A program made the position numbers and the translations under genes. This document shows positions 10,357 to 24,256 of a stretch of 64,000 nt of DNA, piece after piece. The notes beneath the pieces are model-generated. The model was given only the letters and a program-made list of their open reading frames with translations. It was not told the DNA's origin and made no database searches. The DNA comes from Oscillatoriales cyanobacterium (GTDB taxonomy: Bacteria; Cyanobacteriota; Cyanobacteriia; Cyanobacteriales; Laspinemataceae): NCBI GenBank assembly GCA_011390955.1, contig JAABRM010000018.1, forward strand, positions 62,001-126,000, given 5' to 3'. Numbering within the stretch: the stretch's first letter is position 1; every line of letters begins with the position of its first letter.

Positions 10357-11946
10357 ATGAAAACTATGAAAAATCAAAATAAGCTGGAAATCGATCGCGT
10401 TGATACCTTAATTATTACCGTGGGAACTCGTCAAGTAGGATGGCGATGCCAAGATGGGATTATTCGCTGTCTGGGGGCAGATGGCGATCGCATGCATCCT
10501 CCTCACATTAATCAACTGTATCAGGAATTAAAAATCGAACGACAGTATCACGATCCGAATCAAGTAAATACCCTTTGGGGTGTCAGAGATTTAGGTGAGC
10601 GATTTTATCAACATTGCACCGAATGGTTAGATAATGATTTTAGTTCGGTTGAACTGTTAATCGACCAGCAAATCATTGCGGATTTTGTCAAGAAAAAAGT
10701 CCAACAAATTATTTTATTTGCTACGGATCAACCTGATGCAGTCGGCTGGAATTTTCGGCGCAGTGATACCATTTGGCTGGCGAAACTGATGCAAGGTAAA
10801 ATTAAAAGCACTTGGCCGCAGATTCAACAAGTAGAAGTTTTTCATCCGCAGGTGAAAGCGATTGATAAACTATCGATTCGCCAGGAAATTGAAGGGCTAA
10901 TTCTACCTTTTGCCCTAGAATTTGTTCAGAACAAACCACAAGATACTTTGGTTTTAGCTATCGAAAATAAAGGGGCTGTTCCCGCAGTTGCCGAAAGTCT
11001 AGAAATTTGTGCAGCCGGTTTAGTCCGTCAATGTCAAATAATTAATGCGACTCCCATAGAACCAGACCCACTTTATTTGGAAACTAATGGAGAAAAGTCC
11101 GCTCAAATATCCACTGAATATGATTTAGTTCCGGTAAGTCAATATTTTTGGCCATTGGAACGGTTACGGGTGATTTCCGCTTGGGAGCGAGGAGATTTTG
11201 CCGAAGCTCAAATTTGGTTAGAATCGCATAAAATTGAGTACAACAGTTTGTATCAACTCGCGGGTTATTTGGCAGTTTGTAATAATTGGAATTTAAAAAA
11301 ATTTCTCAGAGAGAAAAATTTTGAAAATGCCTGGTTGCGTTCAAAATTTGTCTTAAATTCCGCCGGATCGGAGCAGGTTGAACAGTGGCGATCGCAATTG
11401 TCAAATTTGAAAGAAGATGGCTTTTTGCAAACTTGGGAATCAATCTTTTTAATTGAATTGCTGTTAAAACGCGGTAATTATACTCAGGGTTTTATGCAAT
11501 TTTCCCAAACTTTAGAACGCTTACTTTATTTGCAATATAAAAAAGAAAAATGGGTAAAAAATGGATTTGTGACAATTCCTAAAGATATCCAAAACAACCA
11601 CGAGCCATTTAATCCTAGCTTCTCTCATTTAATTAATGGTTGGGTAAAATATGCTAAACTAAAAAAACCAGAACTTTGGCAGAAATTTTTGCATCAAATT
11701 CGGGAAAAAAGAAATGATGTAGTCCATCAAGCTGAACCTATGAGTTTAGCTAATTTGCGGTTACTTTGGGCAAATAACGGATTTGCCGTGACAATTTCCG
11801 AAGACTCTGCTGTAATCACGCAATTAATGTTACAGGTGTTTCAGGAAATTTGCCAGCCTACCTGGGATATTCCTGCTCAATCTTTTCTGCGATCGCTCTA
11901 TCTTTGGGGACTAAAAGTGCTTCGGGCTGATAGTCCTTTAGCTTAG
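10357..11946 (+). CDS. CARF-HEPN ribonuclease (Csm6/Csx1-like), type III ancillary effector
   Basis: The N-terminal half looks like a CARF sensor: a TLIITVGTRQ strand-loop, then alternating hydrophobic strands, with LVLAIENKGAVPAVAESLE later. The C-terminal region carries the HEPN RNase motif R-x4-H in REKRNDVVHQAE (about Arg452 and His457 from ATG 10357). Such proteins are switched on by cyclic oligoadenylate made by Cas10 and then degrade RNA non-specifically, causing dormancy or abortive infection. The protein has about 529 residues. The start was set after the upstream hairpin, with AAGGG just before ATG 10357; ATG 10366 is also possible. Which cyclic oligoadenylate it binds cannot be told from sequence. 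Confidence 0.82.
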   Translation: MKTMKNQNKLEIDRVDTLIITVGTRQVGWRCQDGIIRCLGADGDRMHPPHINQLYQELKIERQYHDPNQVNTLWGVRDLGERFYQHCTEWLDNDFSSVELLIDQQIIADFVKKKVQQIILFATDQPDAVGWNFRRSDTIWLAKLMQGKIKSTWPQIQQVEVFHPQVKAIDKLSIRQEIEGLILPFALEFVQNKPQDTLVLAIENKGAVPAVAESLEICAAGLVRQCQIINATPIEPDPLYLETNGEKSAQISTEYDLVPVSQYFWPLERLRVISAWERGDFAEAQIWLESHKIEYNSLYQLAGYLAVCNNWNLKKFLREKNFENAWLRSKFVLNSAGSEQVEQWRSQLSNLKEDGFLQTWESIFLIELLLKRGNYTQGFMQFSQTLERLLYLQYKKEKWVKNGFVTIPKDIQNNHEPFNPSFSHLINGWVKYAKLKKPELWQKFLHQIREKRNDVVHQAEPMSLANLRLLWANNGFAVTISEDSAVITQLMLQVFQEICQPTWDIPAQSFLRSLYLWGLKVLRADSPLA

Positions 11947-11953
11947 AATTTTC

Positions 11954-12155
11954 CAACTAACCCATTACCCAAACCCCAGAAACCGGGTTTCTTACCCACA
12001 TCTTTGCCGAAATCCAAGATTAACCTAGAAACCCGGTTTCTTATCTGCCGAAGTCAACTAACCCATTACCCAAACCCCAGAAACCGGGTTTCTTACCCAA
12101 ATCTTTGCCGAAGTCCAAGATTAACCTAGAAACCCGGTTTCTTATCTGCCGAAGT
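11954..12155. repeat. Tandem 101-bp unit with AAACCGGGTTT palindromes
   Basis: Two copies of a 101-bp unit (11954-12054 and 12055-12155) lie head to tail with very few differences. Each holds two AGAAACCGGGTTTCT-type palindromes separated by a TTTGCCGAA-TCCAA spacer. The same palindrome family recurs at 12.7-13.1, 20.05-20.65, 36.66-36.72 and 45.78-45.84 kb. Confidence 0.88.
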
Positions 12156-12212
12156 CAATTAACCCAAAATTCGCTATCCGTAATTATCCTTAAATCGTCA
12201 CAACAAAAAATT

Positions 12213-12689
12213 ATGACTGTTCTCAAAAACATTACAGAACTCCAGGGCAAAGCTGGACAAGGTTTCGGTGACATAGTAATTCCCATCCAAGGGAAAACCT
12301 CTATGCAAATTCAGCCAGATTTCCTGTATATTCGTACCAAGCTTTCCTATGAATTAGAATCTGTAGAAACATTTATTCGACTCTCTAAAATAGACAGTGT
12401 TTCTCTGGGAGAGGGACGAAGTTGGTGGTTACTCTGGTTAGGCTTTTCTCTGTTATTTGCTTATTTCATTGGCGTGATTTTTATTATTTTATTCTTTGTC
12501 AACAAACATCGATGGATTGCGGTTCACTCAGCCTCGAAAAGTTACTATCTTTTTTTCCAAAATTCTGAGATAAATCGGGCTAAACAATTCACGCAAAGTT
12601 TATTAAATGCCATGAAGCAAAGTTCAGCACCAAAACTCCCCAAAAAGCCACCAACTCAGCCGCAAAAATTACCCAGTAAACCAGAATAA
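12213..12689 (+). CDS. Small membrane protein in the CRISPR locus, function unknown
   Basis: From ATG 12213 the protein has 158 residues. The first 70 are soluble and strand-rich. A strongly hydrophobic region follows (WWLLWLGFSLLFAYFIGVIF and on), probably one long or two short membrane spans. The C-terminal tail is Pro/Lys-rich (KLPKKPPTQPQKLPSKPE). The longer upstream frame runs through palindromic repeats and was discarded. It lies between the CARF-HEPN gene and cas1, flanked on both sides by AAACCGGGTTT repeats. A CRISPR-linked membrane role is possible but rests only on position. Confidence 0.65.
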   Translation: MTVLKNITELQGKAGQGFGDIVIPIQGKTSMQIQPDFLYIRTKLSYELESVETFIRLSKIDSVSLGEGRSWWLLWLGFSLLFAYFIGVIFIILFFVNKHRWIAVHSASKSYYLFFQNSEINRAKQFTQSLLNAMKQSSAPKLPKKPPTQPQKLPSKPE

Positions 12690-13085
12690 ACACCCAAAAA
12701 AACGGGTTTATTACCCACGTCTTTGCCGAAGTCCAAAGCTGAAATAGAAACCCGGTTTCTTGTTTTCCCCAGAAACCGGGTTTCTTGCCCACACATTTGC
12801 CGAAGTCCAAAACTGACATAGAAACCCGGTTTCTGGTTTTCCCCAGAAACCGGGTTTCTTACCCACATCTTTGCCGAAGTCCCAAATTAACCTAGAAACC
12901 CGGTTTCTTATCTGCCGAAGTCAATTAACCCAAAAACACGGTAAACAAATAAGGGCGAAGCATTCCGGTCATAGATTTCTAGTTTTTTCCCATAAATTAT
13001 CTGCCGGAATGCTTCGCCCCTACCCAGAAACAAAAGTTAAAAAACCGGCATAAAAACCCGGTTTCTTATCTGCCAAATTCAAATA
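12690..13085. repeat. Palindromic repeat cluster
   Basis: At least six AGAAACCGGGTTTCT or AGAAACCCGGTTTCT palindromes fill this gap. Inside it, 12953-13024 is a second family: an inverted repeat with outer arms GGGCGAAGCATTCCGG and CCGGAATGCTTCGCCC. The same element recurs at 20358-20427 and 22570-22640. Confidence 0.88.
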
Positions 13086-13114
13086 ACCCAAATCTAAAAA
13101 ATCAGGAGATTCTC

Positions 13115-13393
13115 ATGTACTTATCCATGCGCGGTCTGGTCATTCGTCATATTTCCGTTGCCTTTATTAATGGCGCAATTACTCTAATGATTTTACTCAT
13201 TGCCCCATTAGGATTAGCCGCAGTAATTACCAACACGGTCTTAATCATGGCTTCCACCTTACTATCTTCCGCAATGGTAGATGGAATCGTGCGATTTTTA
13301 ACTCCCGGACAAGTGAAAATCTTAGAAGAAGTTCAACGTCAAGAAGCCAAGTTACGGCAAACAGAAAAAGTGGATGAAATAGAGGGAAGATAA
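13115..13393 (+). CDS. Small two-span membrane protein coupled to cas1
   Basis: The protein has 92 residues. Residues 10-60 are hydrophobic (AITLMILLIAPLGLAAVITN and on), consistent with two membrane spans. A charged coiled-coil-like tail follows (VKILEEVQRQEAKLRQTEK). A good ribosome binding site (AGGAGA) lies eight bases upstream. The stop codon overlaps the cas1 start (TAATG at 13391-13395), so it is translated with cas1. I know no named Cas protein of this form. The tight coupling suggests a role in, or co-regulation with, spacer acquisition or membrane placement. Confidence 0.75.
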   Translation: MYLSMRGLVIRHISVAFINGAITLMILLIAPLGLAAVITNTVLIMASTLLSSAMVDGIVRFLTPGQVKILEEVQRQEAKLRQTEKVDEIEGR

Positions 13394-14385
13394 TGCAGAC
13401 ACTTTATGTGTCTCAGCAGGGGTGCTATGTTTGTCTCGACCAAGAAATGCTTGTGGTAAAACAAGGTGATGTAGTCTGGGGTCAAGTGCAGTTACCCCTG
13501 CTAGAACAAGTCTTAATTTTTGGCAAATCTCAAATAACAAGTCAGGCAATTCGGGCTTGTTTACAGCGCAATATTCCCATTGTTTATTTATCTCGGATGG
13601 GCTATTGTTACGGCAGAACTTTGCCCATTGAACGAGGTTATCGGCAATTAGCGCGATATCAGCAACAACTGGGTTTTGCGGAACGGTTGCAAGTGGCTCA
13701 AAAAATTGTTCAAGTCAAGTTGAATAATTCTCGAACTTTGCTACAGCGGCAGCAACGGCGGCAAAATTCTGAGGTGGTTGCTTTGGCGATTAAAACTTTG
13801 CAATATTGCCGAGAACAAGCGGGAAAAGTTGAGTCTTTGGATCGGTTAATGGGGTTTGAAGGGGCGGGGGCGGCGCAATATTTCTCAGCTTTTGAGGAAT
13901 GTTTGGACAATCCAGATTTTGTGTTTGTCAGCCGGTCTAAACGCCCCCCAGGAAATCCCGTGAATGCGATGTTATCTTTTGGTTATCAAGTATTGTGGAA
14001 TCATTTACTTTCTTTGATTGAGTTACAAGGACTCGACCCTTATTCTGCTTGTTTGCACCAAGGAACGGAACGTCATGCGGCTTTGGCTTCAGATTTGATT
14101 GAGGAGTTTCGGGCACCAATGGTTGATTCCCTAGTTTTGTATTTGGCGAATCGGCAAATGATTGATAGCCGCGATGATTTTTTGTATAAAAATAGCGGCT
14201 GCTATCTGAATGATTCGGGACGCAGGAAATTCCTCAAGGCTTTTGTGCAACGGATGGAAGAAACGATTACCAATGAGGCTGGAGAAGTTCAGCCGAAATG
14301 GGATTTGTTGACTCAGCAAGTGAAGAAGTATAAGCAGTTTGTTTATCAGCCGACTGAACTGTATTCCCCTTATCAAATTCGCTGA
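13393..14385 (+). CDS. cas1: Cas1, CRISPR integrase
   Basis: This 330-residue protein is the integrase of the adaptation complex and inserts new spacers with Cas2. The metal-binding residues are visible: Glu156 in MGFEGAGAAQYF, His222 in ACLHQGTERH, and Asp234/Glu237 in SDLIEEFRAPMVD. The N-terminal half is the usual strand-rich dimerisation domain. No reverse transcriptase or Cas6 domain is fused to it. It overlaps the upstream membrane-protein gene by one base and overlaps cas2 by one base (TGATG), so the three genes form a coupled unit that leads directly into the array leader. Confidence 0.96.
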   Translation: MQTLYVSQQGCYVCLDQEMLVVKQGDVVWGQVQLPLLEQVLIFGKSQITSQAIRACLQRNIPIVYLSRMGYCYGRTLPIERGYRQLARYQQQLGFAERLQVAQKIVQVKLNNSRTLLQRQQRRQNSEVVALAIKTLQYCREQAGKVESLDRLMGFEGAGAAQYFSAFEECLDNPDFVFVSRSKRPPGNPVNAMLSFGYQVLWNHLLSLIELQGLDPYSACLHQGTERHAALASDLIEEFRAPMVDSLVLYLANRQMIDSRDDFLYKNSGCYLNDSGRRKFLKAFVQRMEETITNEAGEVQPKWDLLTQQVKKYKQFVYQPTELYSPYQIR

Positions 14386-14666
14386 TGTTATTTTATGTGG
14401 TGGTCTATGACATTCCCGATAATAAACGTCGTCAAAAAGTCCATGATTTACTGGAAGGTTATGGCAAATGGGTGCAGTATTCGACGTTTGAATGTGTCCT
14501 GAGTTCAGCTAAGTTCGAGGAGTTGCAAAAACGTTTGCGATATCGAGTGAAGTTGGAGGAGGATAGCATCCGCTTTTATCCTCTGTCCCGTCATACTTCG
14601 GGGCAGGTGGAAACCTGGGGGGTGGGGCCACCGATTACGGAGTTTCCCGGTTCGGTGATTATTTAG
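14385..14666 (+). CDS. cas2: Cas2, structural partner of Cas1
   Basis: This 93-residue protein starts MLFYVVVYDIPDNKRRQKVH, the standard Cas2 opening with a ferredoxin-like fold and the conserved YDI-D motif. Cas2 dimers bridge two Cas1 dimers in the spacer-integration complex. It overlaps cas1 by one base and ends about 190 bp before the first repeat, placing the adaptation genes at the leader end of the array. Confidence 0.95.
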   Translation: MLFYVVVYDIPDNKRRQKVHDLLEGYGKWVQYSTFECVLSSAKFEELQKRLRYRVKLEEDSIRFYPLSRHTSGQVETWGVGPPITEFPGSVII

Positions 14667-14859
14667 CTAGTAAGCTGGTGTTGCGAGGCTGAGTCAAAAT
14701 CGCTGAAACTTAGCTAATTCGTCGGGAGCCTCGCAGCCTCTCTGGGTAAGGGTTTCAGGGTTTTATTTTTAGCGATTCAGGGAAATTGTAGCAACAAATT
14801 TGCTGAGGCTCGCAAACCGCCTCTAGACATCTTGCTGGGTAAGGGTTATAATTTTAGCT
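14667..14859 (+). promoter_or_regulatory. CRISPR leader
   Basis: This gene-free stretch lies between cas2 and the first repeat. It holds an inverted repeat (TGCGAGGCT at 14682-14690, AGCCTCGCA at 14727-14735), a related GAGGCTCGCAA further on, and two copies of CTGGGTAAGGGTT (about 14742 and 14835), each followed by an A/T-rich block ending in TTTTAGC. Leader polarity is supported by repeat degeneration at the opposite end of the array. Confidence 0.75.
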
Positions 14860-19739
<4,880 letters not shown>

Positions 19740-19774
19740 TAAATCAGTTAATACTGTCATAAAGGAGAAAAACT

Positions 19775-20056
19775 ATGGTATGGTGGGCTGCTCTTTTGTT
19801 TACATTTGGACTTGTTACTGTGGGATTGTTACTACCGAATCCAACGATATCGTTAATTGTTCTAGGTTCAGCGATTTGGGCAGCGTTTGACTCGTCGAAA
19901 ATTAATTTGCATAAGTACAAGTCAGGGATTTCTTGTAAGCCAGTAATACTTTTCATTTGTATAGTTGCACTTTGGATTATTGCTTTTCCCTGGTATTTGA
20001 TTGTTCGCGGCAAAATTTTGGCAGGAAAGGCAGTTCTTAAAGATAAATTCCGCTAA
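19775..20056 (+). CDS. Small integral membrane protein next to the array
   Basis: The protein has 93 residues with three hydrophobic stretches: WWAALLFTFGLVTVGLLLP, TISLIVLGSAIWAAF and VILFICIVALWIIAFPWYLI. The last is followed by VRGKILAGKAVLK. A strong ribosome binding site (AAAGGAG) lies nine bases before ATG 19775. It begins 36 bp after the last CRISPR repeat. Similar small membrane proteins occur widely in cyanobacteria outside CRISPR loci, so the link may be positional only. Function is unknown. Confidence 0.7.
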   Translation: MVWWAALLFTFGLVTVGLLLPNPTISLIVLGSAIWAAFDSSKINLHKYKSGISCKPVILFICIVALWIIAFPWYLIVRGKILAGKAVLKDKFR

Positions 20057-20690
20057 GAACCCAGAAACCGGGTTTCTTCCCCAAATATTTGCCGAAGTCC
20101 AAAAATAAAATAGAAACCCGGTTTCTTGTTTTCCCCAGAAACCGGGTTTCTTCCCCAAATATTTGCCGAAGTCCCAAGATAAAATAGAAGCCCGGTTTCT
20201 TGTTTTCCCCAGAAACCGGGTTTCTTACCCACACATTTCCCGAAGTCCAAAACTGACATAGAAACCCGGTTTCTTGTTTTCCCCAGAAACCGGGTTTCTT
20301 ACCCAAATATTTGCCGAAGTCCCAAGATAAAATAGAAACCCGGTTTCTTCTTTGCATAAGGGCGAAGCATTCCGGTCATAGATTTCTAGTTTTTCCCATA
20401 AGTTATCTACGGTCATGCTTCGCCCCTACCTAGAAACCCTGCCCAGAAACCGGGTTTATTACCCAAATATTTGCCGAAATACGAAGCGCAACACCTGGTT
20501 TTGACACGAGGCAGAGCCTCTAGATCGGCATTCCCAGGCAGAGCCTGGGAACGAGAAAAACGAGAAAACCCGGCCCAGAAACCGGGTTTCTTACCCACAC
20601 ATTTGCCACAGTCCCAAGATAAAATAGAAACCCGGTTTCTTCTTTGCCTTTCTTGCCTACATAACCCATGTTATAATCAAACGGACAAAA
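20057..20690. repeat. Palindromic repeat cluster downstream of the CRISPR array
   Basis: About eleven AGAAACCGGGTTTCT-type palindromes, often in tail-to-tail pairs spaced by TTTGCCGAAGTCC, fill the space. A GGGCGAAGCATTCCGG inverted repeat lies at 20358-20427, and a GGCAGAGCCT motif occurs twice near 20511-20547. No gene is seen here. Confidence 0.88.
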
Positions 20691-20719
20691 TTATCAACCA
20701 AAATCACCAAAACTAATCA

Positions 20720-22321
20720 ATGCAAGTCTGTATTGTTACAGGGGGCAACTCCGGTGTAGGACTAATGACATCTTTGGGTTTAGCCAAATTAGGGCACCAT
20801 GTTTTTATTGCTTGTCGTTCCCAAACCAAAGCGGCAAAAGCTATTTCTTATATTCGCCAAAAAACCGCCAATCCTCATATAGAATATCTACCTTTAAATC
20901 TGGCTTCCCTGGAATCCGTCCGCCACTGCGCCCAACTTTTTCGGGCCAAAAATTTACCCTTACATATATTAGTCAATAACGCCGGAATTTTCAACGGCAA
21001 CGGCGTCACGGAAGAAGGATTTGAGTTAATTTGGGGCACCAACTATTTAGGGCATTTTTTGCTCACTTATTTACTCTGGGATCGACTGGAAGCATCCGCC
21101 CCTAGTCGAGTGGTGATGGTATCTTCAGACATGGCTGTAAAACCCAAAAAAATCCAGTGGGATTTATTTGTCCAACCTACCCCGTTAAACTTTATCCCCC
21201 TCTATAGTCAATCTAAACTTTGCTTGCTGCTTTTAACCAGACATTTGGCGGAAAAATCACCCCATGTCAAGGTCAATGCCGTGCATCCGGGATTTGTCCA
21301 ATCTAATATTACCATCGGTCATCGCTTAAGTAAGTATTTAGGGTTAGGAATTAGCCCGGAAAAAGGCGCTTATAGTAGTCTATTTTGTGCCACTTCTCCC
21401 GCCGTTGAGTTAGTTACAGGTAAATTTTTCGACCCGCAAGGGGAACAAATGTCTTTACCTATTTTAGCCCAAAACTATCAGCTATGTCAAGAGTTATGGG
21501 ACAAAAGTTTATCCTGGACTGGGGGCAAAGAACCTGTAGCCAAAAAACCGATTAATTATGATGGCAGTGATGAGGTTTGGGGGCCTTATGCCCTGAAATT
21601 AACTCAGGATGAAATCGCCACAATTCGCCAGCATCTTTTTCAGCAAGTGTTACCTAAACCGCCGGTAAAAGTTTTATTGACTCAGGCATTAAAATCCCTG
21701 GTAAAATTCCAATTTGGCTCAATTATGTTGCTGCTGGTGCAATGTTATCAGCGACAATTTTATATGGAAAGACATTTAGATTCCCCGGTGTTGTTCCGGC
21801 TATGTCAAGATGAGAATTTATTAGCAGTTCTCCGCGATTATCTGGGGGACAGTTTTAATTTATGGCGTTCCGAGTTGTGGGTGAATTATCCCTCTCGTCA
21901 ACTAATTCCTTTTTGGCATCGGGATATTTATCCCAATTTATTAGCCGGTGAGGGAAAAACTATTAATATCTATATTGCTTTAACTGATGTCACCGAGAGG
22001 AATGGCTTTGAATATGTCCCCAAAAGTGAGGCGGATAATTGTGAAATTCAAGTCACCGATCCTTTTAGTGGGAATCATCTTTTCCGCGTTCCCAAATCCG
22101 TGCAAGAAAAAGTGATGCCGGTGGTTTTACGTCCGGGAGAATTTATTGTTTTTACCGATCGCGTAATCCATCGTTCGGTTTATAATACCAGTGGCAAGGT
22201 GCGCCTTTCTTTGACTTTAAGGGTTGCCCAAGAAACGGTGCAGATTTTACCGGGATATAGTCCGATTTATCATCAGCCGATTCCTTTAAATACGCGATCG
22301 GCCAAACAAAATTACCAATAA
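20720..22321 (+). CDS. SDR oxidoreductase-phytanoyl-CoA dioxygenase-like fusion
   Basis: The 533-residue protein has two enzymatic parts. Residues 1-260 form a short-chain dehydrogenase with the nucleotide loop TGGNSGVG (7-14), NNAG (86-89), a catalytic Ser near 135 and YSQSK (Tyr162, Lys166), resembling retinol dehydrogenase and protochlorophyllide reductase-like SDRs. Residues from about 340 resemble Fe(II)/2-oxoglutarate dioxygenases of the PhyH group: HRD (His400, Asp402), His484 in DRVIHRS and Arg495. The combination suggests consecutive oxidation or reduction of one lipophilic or specialised metabolite, but the substrate cannot be read from sequence. It stands alone, with no adjacent biosynthetic genes. 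Confidence 0.82.
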   Translation: MQVCIVTGGNSGVGLMTSLGLAKLGHHVFIACRSQTKAAKAISYIRQKTANPHIEYLPLNLASLESVRHCAQLFRAKNLPLHILVNNAGIFNGNGVTEEGFELIWGTNYLGHFLLTYLLWDRLEASAPSRVVMVSSDMAVKPKKIQWDLFVQPTPLNFIPLYSQSKLCLLLLTRHLAEKSPHVKVNAVHPGFVQSNITIGHRLSKYLGLGISPEKGAYSSLFCATSPAVELVTGKFFDPQGEQMSLPILAQNYQLCQELWDKSLSWTGGKEPVAKKPINYDGSDEVWGPYALKLTQDEIATIRQHLFQQVLPKPPVKVLLTQALKSLVKFQFGSIMLLLVQCYQRQFYMERHLDSPVLFRLCQDENLLAVLRDYLGDSFNLWRSELWVNYPSRQLIPFWHRDIYPNLLAGEGKTINIYIALTDVTERNGFEYVPKSEADNCEIQVTDPFSGNHLFRVPKSVQEKVMPVVLRPGEFIVFTDRVIHRSVYNTSGKVRLSLTLRVAQETVQILPGYSPIYHQPIPLNTRSAKQNYQ

Positions 22322-22672
22322 GGGCGCGACTTGACCGCAGTCAAATTAATAGACATATCTAAAAAACAATGTAAGTAGGTGAACATAATTAATTGCACTT
22401 TTCGTTCCCCGCCGATAGGCTTTGGATTCCCGCCTTCGCGGGAATGACAGTTTTTCTTCTAATGGGGGTCTGTGGTGCATTTATTTCTGTCCACCTACTT
22501 ATATTGGTGCGTTACGCTTCGCTAACACACCCTACGAATAGGATTGGTGCGTTACGCTAAACCACGATCGGGCGAAGCATTCCGGCAGTCAGGTTAATAT
22601 TTTTAGCAATAAATTATTTGCCGGAATGCTTCGCCCCTACAAATCATTGTGGTTTATTTAATAGAAAATTGC
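22322..22672. repeat. Intergenic region with three palindromic repeat families
   Basis: No gene is seen. The region holds a CCCGCCTTCGCGGG hairpin near 22430, GGTGCGTTACGCTTCGC-type sequences near 22505, and a GGGCGAAGCATTCCGG inverted repeat at 22570-22640 like those near the CRISPR locus. Confidence 0.75.
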
Positions 22673-24256
22673 TTAATTTTGCTGAATTTGCCATAATTTC
22701 GCTCTTTTTTGCTCAAATACCCGATTCAGCGTCAAATTTTTCTCCCTGGATAAGCGATCGATTAACCCATCAGACCCGGCAAATACAAACCGAGTGCGAT
22801 CGCTGGACTCATGCCCCATTTCGGGCAAATTTCCCTCGGTGACGAGTTGCAGTGTAACTTCTGGGTTCAACAGATAACTGAGAGATAAAATATTCGTCTC
22901 AGAAGTATCGCTAATCACCAGAGAATTAGTCCCTTGATTAATCACTTCTGCCATTCTCGGATAATACTTGGTTTCGGCAAGATTTTTATGCCACCAAGAA
23001 TCTGCCTGAGAACTGATACTATTAGAAATAACTCCAGCGGAAATCAGCAAAACTGCCACCCCTTGCCAGACCCTTTGTTGCCAAATTTGCCGAAATTGAG
23101 TCAGTTTAACGGTCAACAAATAAGCGATCGCTAATTCCCAGGCTAAACCGCAAGGAATTAAATAGCGAGTTCTCACCGATCGCTGTCCCCCAGTAATTAA
23201 ATCTGGCAATCCCAAAGTTAACGCAGTCACCCCAAACAGAGTAAAAATAAACCACCAAACTTTTTTGCTGGTATGCCGATAAACAAAATAAAAAGAATAG
23301 GCAGTAAATAAGACTAAAATCAGATTAGCCGTCCCCAAGTCAGCATCGTGAAAAAAGCGATTCACGCTGCGAAACCACTTGCCAATTAACTGGTCTAGGG
23401 AAATTTCTCGCCCCAAAGCCGTGGTAATACTCTCGAAATATGGCAAGTTATTTTTATATTGGATAAAAACCCAAATCCAAGGGCTAAACACCAAAAGCCC
23501 AACGGCAGAAGCGACCAAATAACCCCGGACTATTTGATTTAGTTTTAACCCTTGGTCAATTAGCAGATAAATCCCATGTCCCAGGGCAATTAAAACAAAA
23601 AATAAATGAGTGTAACAGCCCAAAACCAACGTCACCCCATATATCGCCCAACTGCGGATATTTTTTTGGCGCATTGCCCGCAATAATGCCGCACTAGAGA
23701 GTAAAATTATGACAATCCAGAGACTATATTGCCTTGCTTCTTTGGCATAAAGTACATGAACCGGGGAAACCGCAATCATAGCGATCGCGATTGAGGAAAC
23801 TAAAGGGGAAGCGAACAATTCTTGACATAACCAATACATAGCTGGAAATGCCAATAAACTGATGAAAGCGGGCAAACTCCGCATAGATGTTACGGAACTG
23901 CCAAACAATTGCGCCCAGAATCTCGCTATGAGATAATAGAGAGGCGGATGTTCTGCTTTATCCATCAAAACTTGTAGGGTATCTCCTAAATTTTTGCGGG
24001 GATTCGGTGACTGATACCGTTCTCTTAATTCAGCCACGGTAATCGGTTGCCCGTTGTAAACTTCTTGGACAAATTCAATTTTAGAATAGCCCGAAATTCG
24101 CAAAGAAGTTGCCGCTTCATCTTGCCAATAAACTTGGCGATCGAGGTTGACAAAGCGAAAAAATATGCCAATAATTAAGATTATTATTACCAATAACTTA
24201 AACCTCTGATGGCGCGATCGCTTGGAAAATAACTCTGGGAGTAATTGATTTGGCAT
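22673..24256 (-). CDS. GT39-like membrane glycosyltransferase
   Basis: This 527-residue multi-span membrane protein has a first span at residues 20-36 and an acidic loop motif YWQDEAATS (Asp46, Glu47), as in PMT/ArnT-type glycosyltransferases that use polyprenyl-linked sugars. The segment AEHPPLYYLIARFW and the LPAFISLLAFPAMYWL span that follows also match this family, often labelled glycosyltransferase family 39 in cyanobacteria. About ten hydrophobic spans are followed by a soluble C-terminal part ending LWQIQQN. It likely transfers a sugar to an extracytoplasmic acceptor (lipid, protein or polysaccharide). It is a single gene with no operon partner. Confidence 0.8.
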   Translation of the reverse strand: MPNQLLPELFSKRSRHQRFKLLVIIILIIGIFFRFVNLDRQVYWQDEAATSLRISGYSKIEFVQEVYNGQPITVAELRERYQSPNPRKNLGDTLQVLMDKAEHPPLYYLIARFWAQLFGSSVTSMRSLPAFISLLAFPAMYWLCQELFASPLVSSIAIAMIAVSPVHVLYAKEARQYSLWIVIILLSSAALLRAMRQKNIRSWAIYGVTLVLGCYTHLFFVLIALGHGIYLLIDQGLKLNQIVRGYLVASAVGLLVFSPWIWVFIQYKNNLPYFESITTALGREISLDQLIGKWFRSVNRFFHDADLGTANLILVLFTAYSFYFVYRHTSKKVWWFIFTLFGVTALTLGLPDLITGGQRSVRTRYLIPCGLAWELAIAYLLTVKLTQFRQIWQQRVWQGVAVLLISAGVISNSISSQADSWWHKNLAETKYYPRMAEVINQGTNSLVISDTSETNILSLSYLLNPEVTLQLVTEGNLPEMGHESSDRTRFVFAGSDGLIDRLSREKNLTLNRVFEQKRAKLWQIQQN

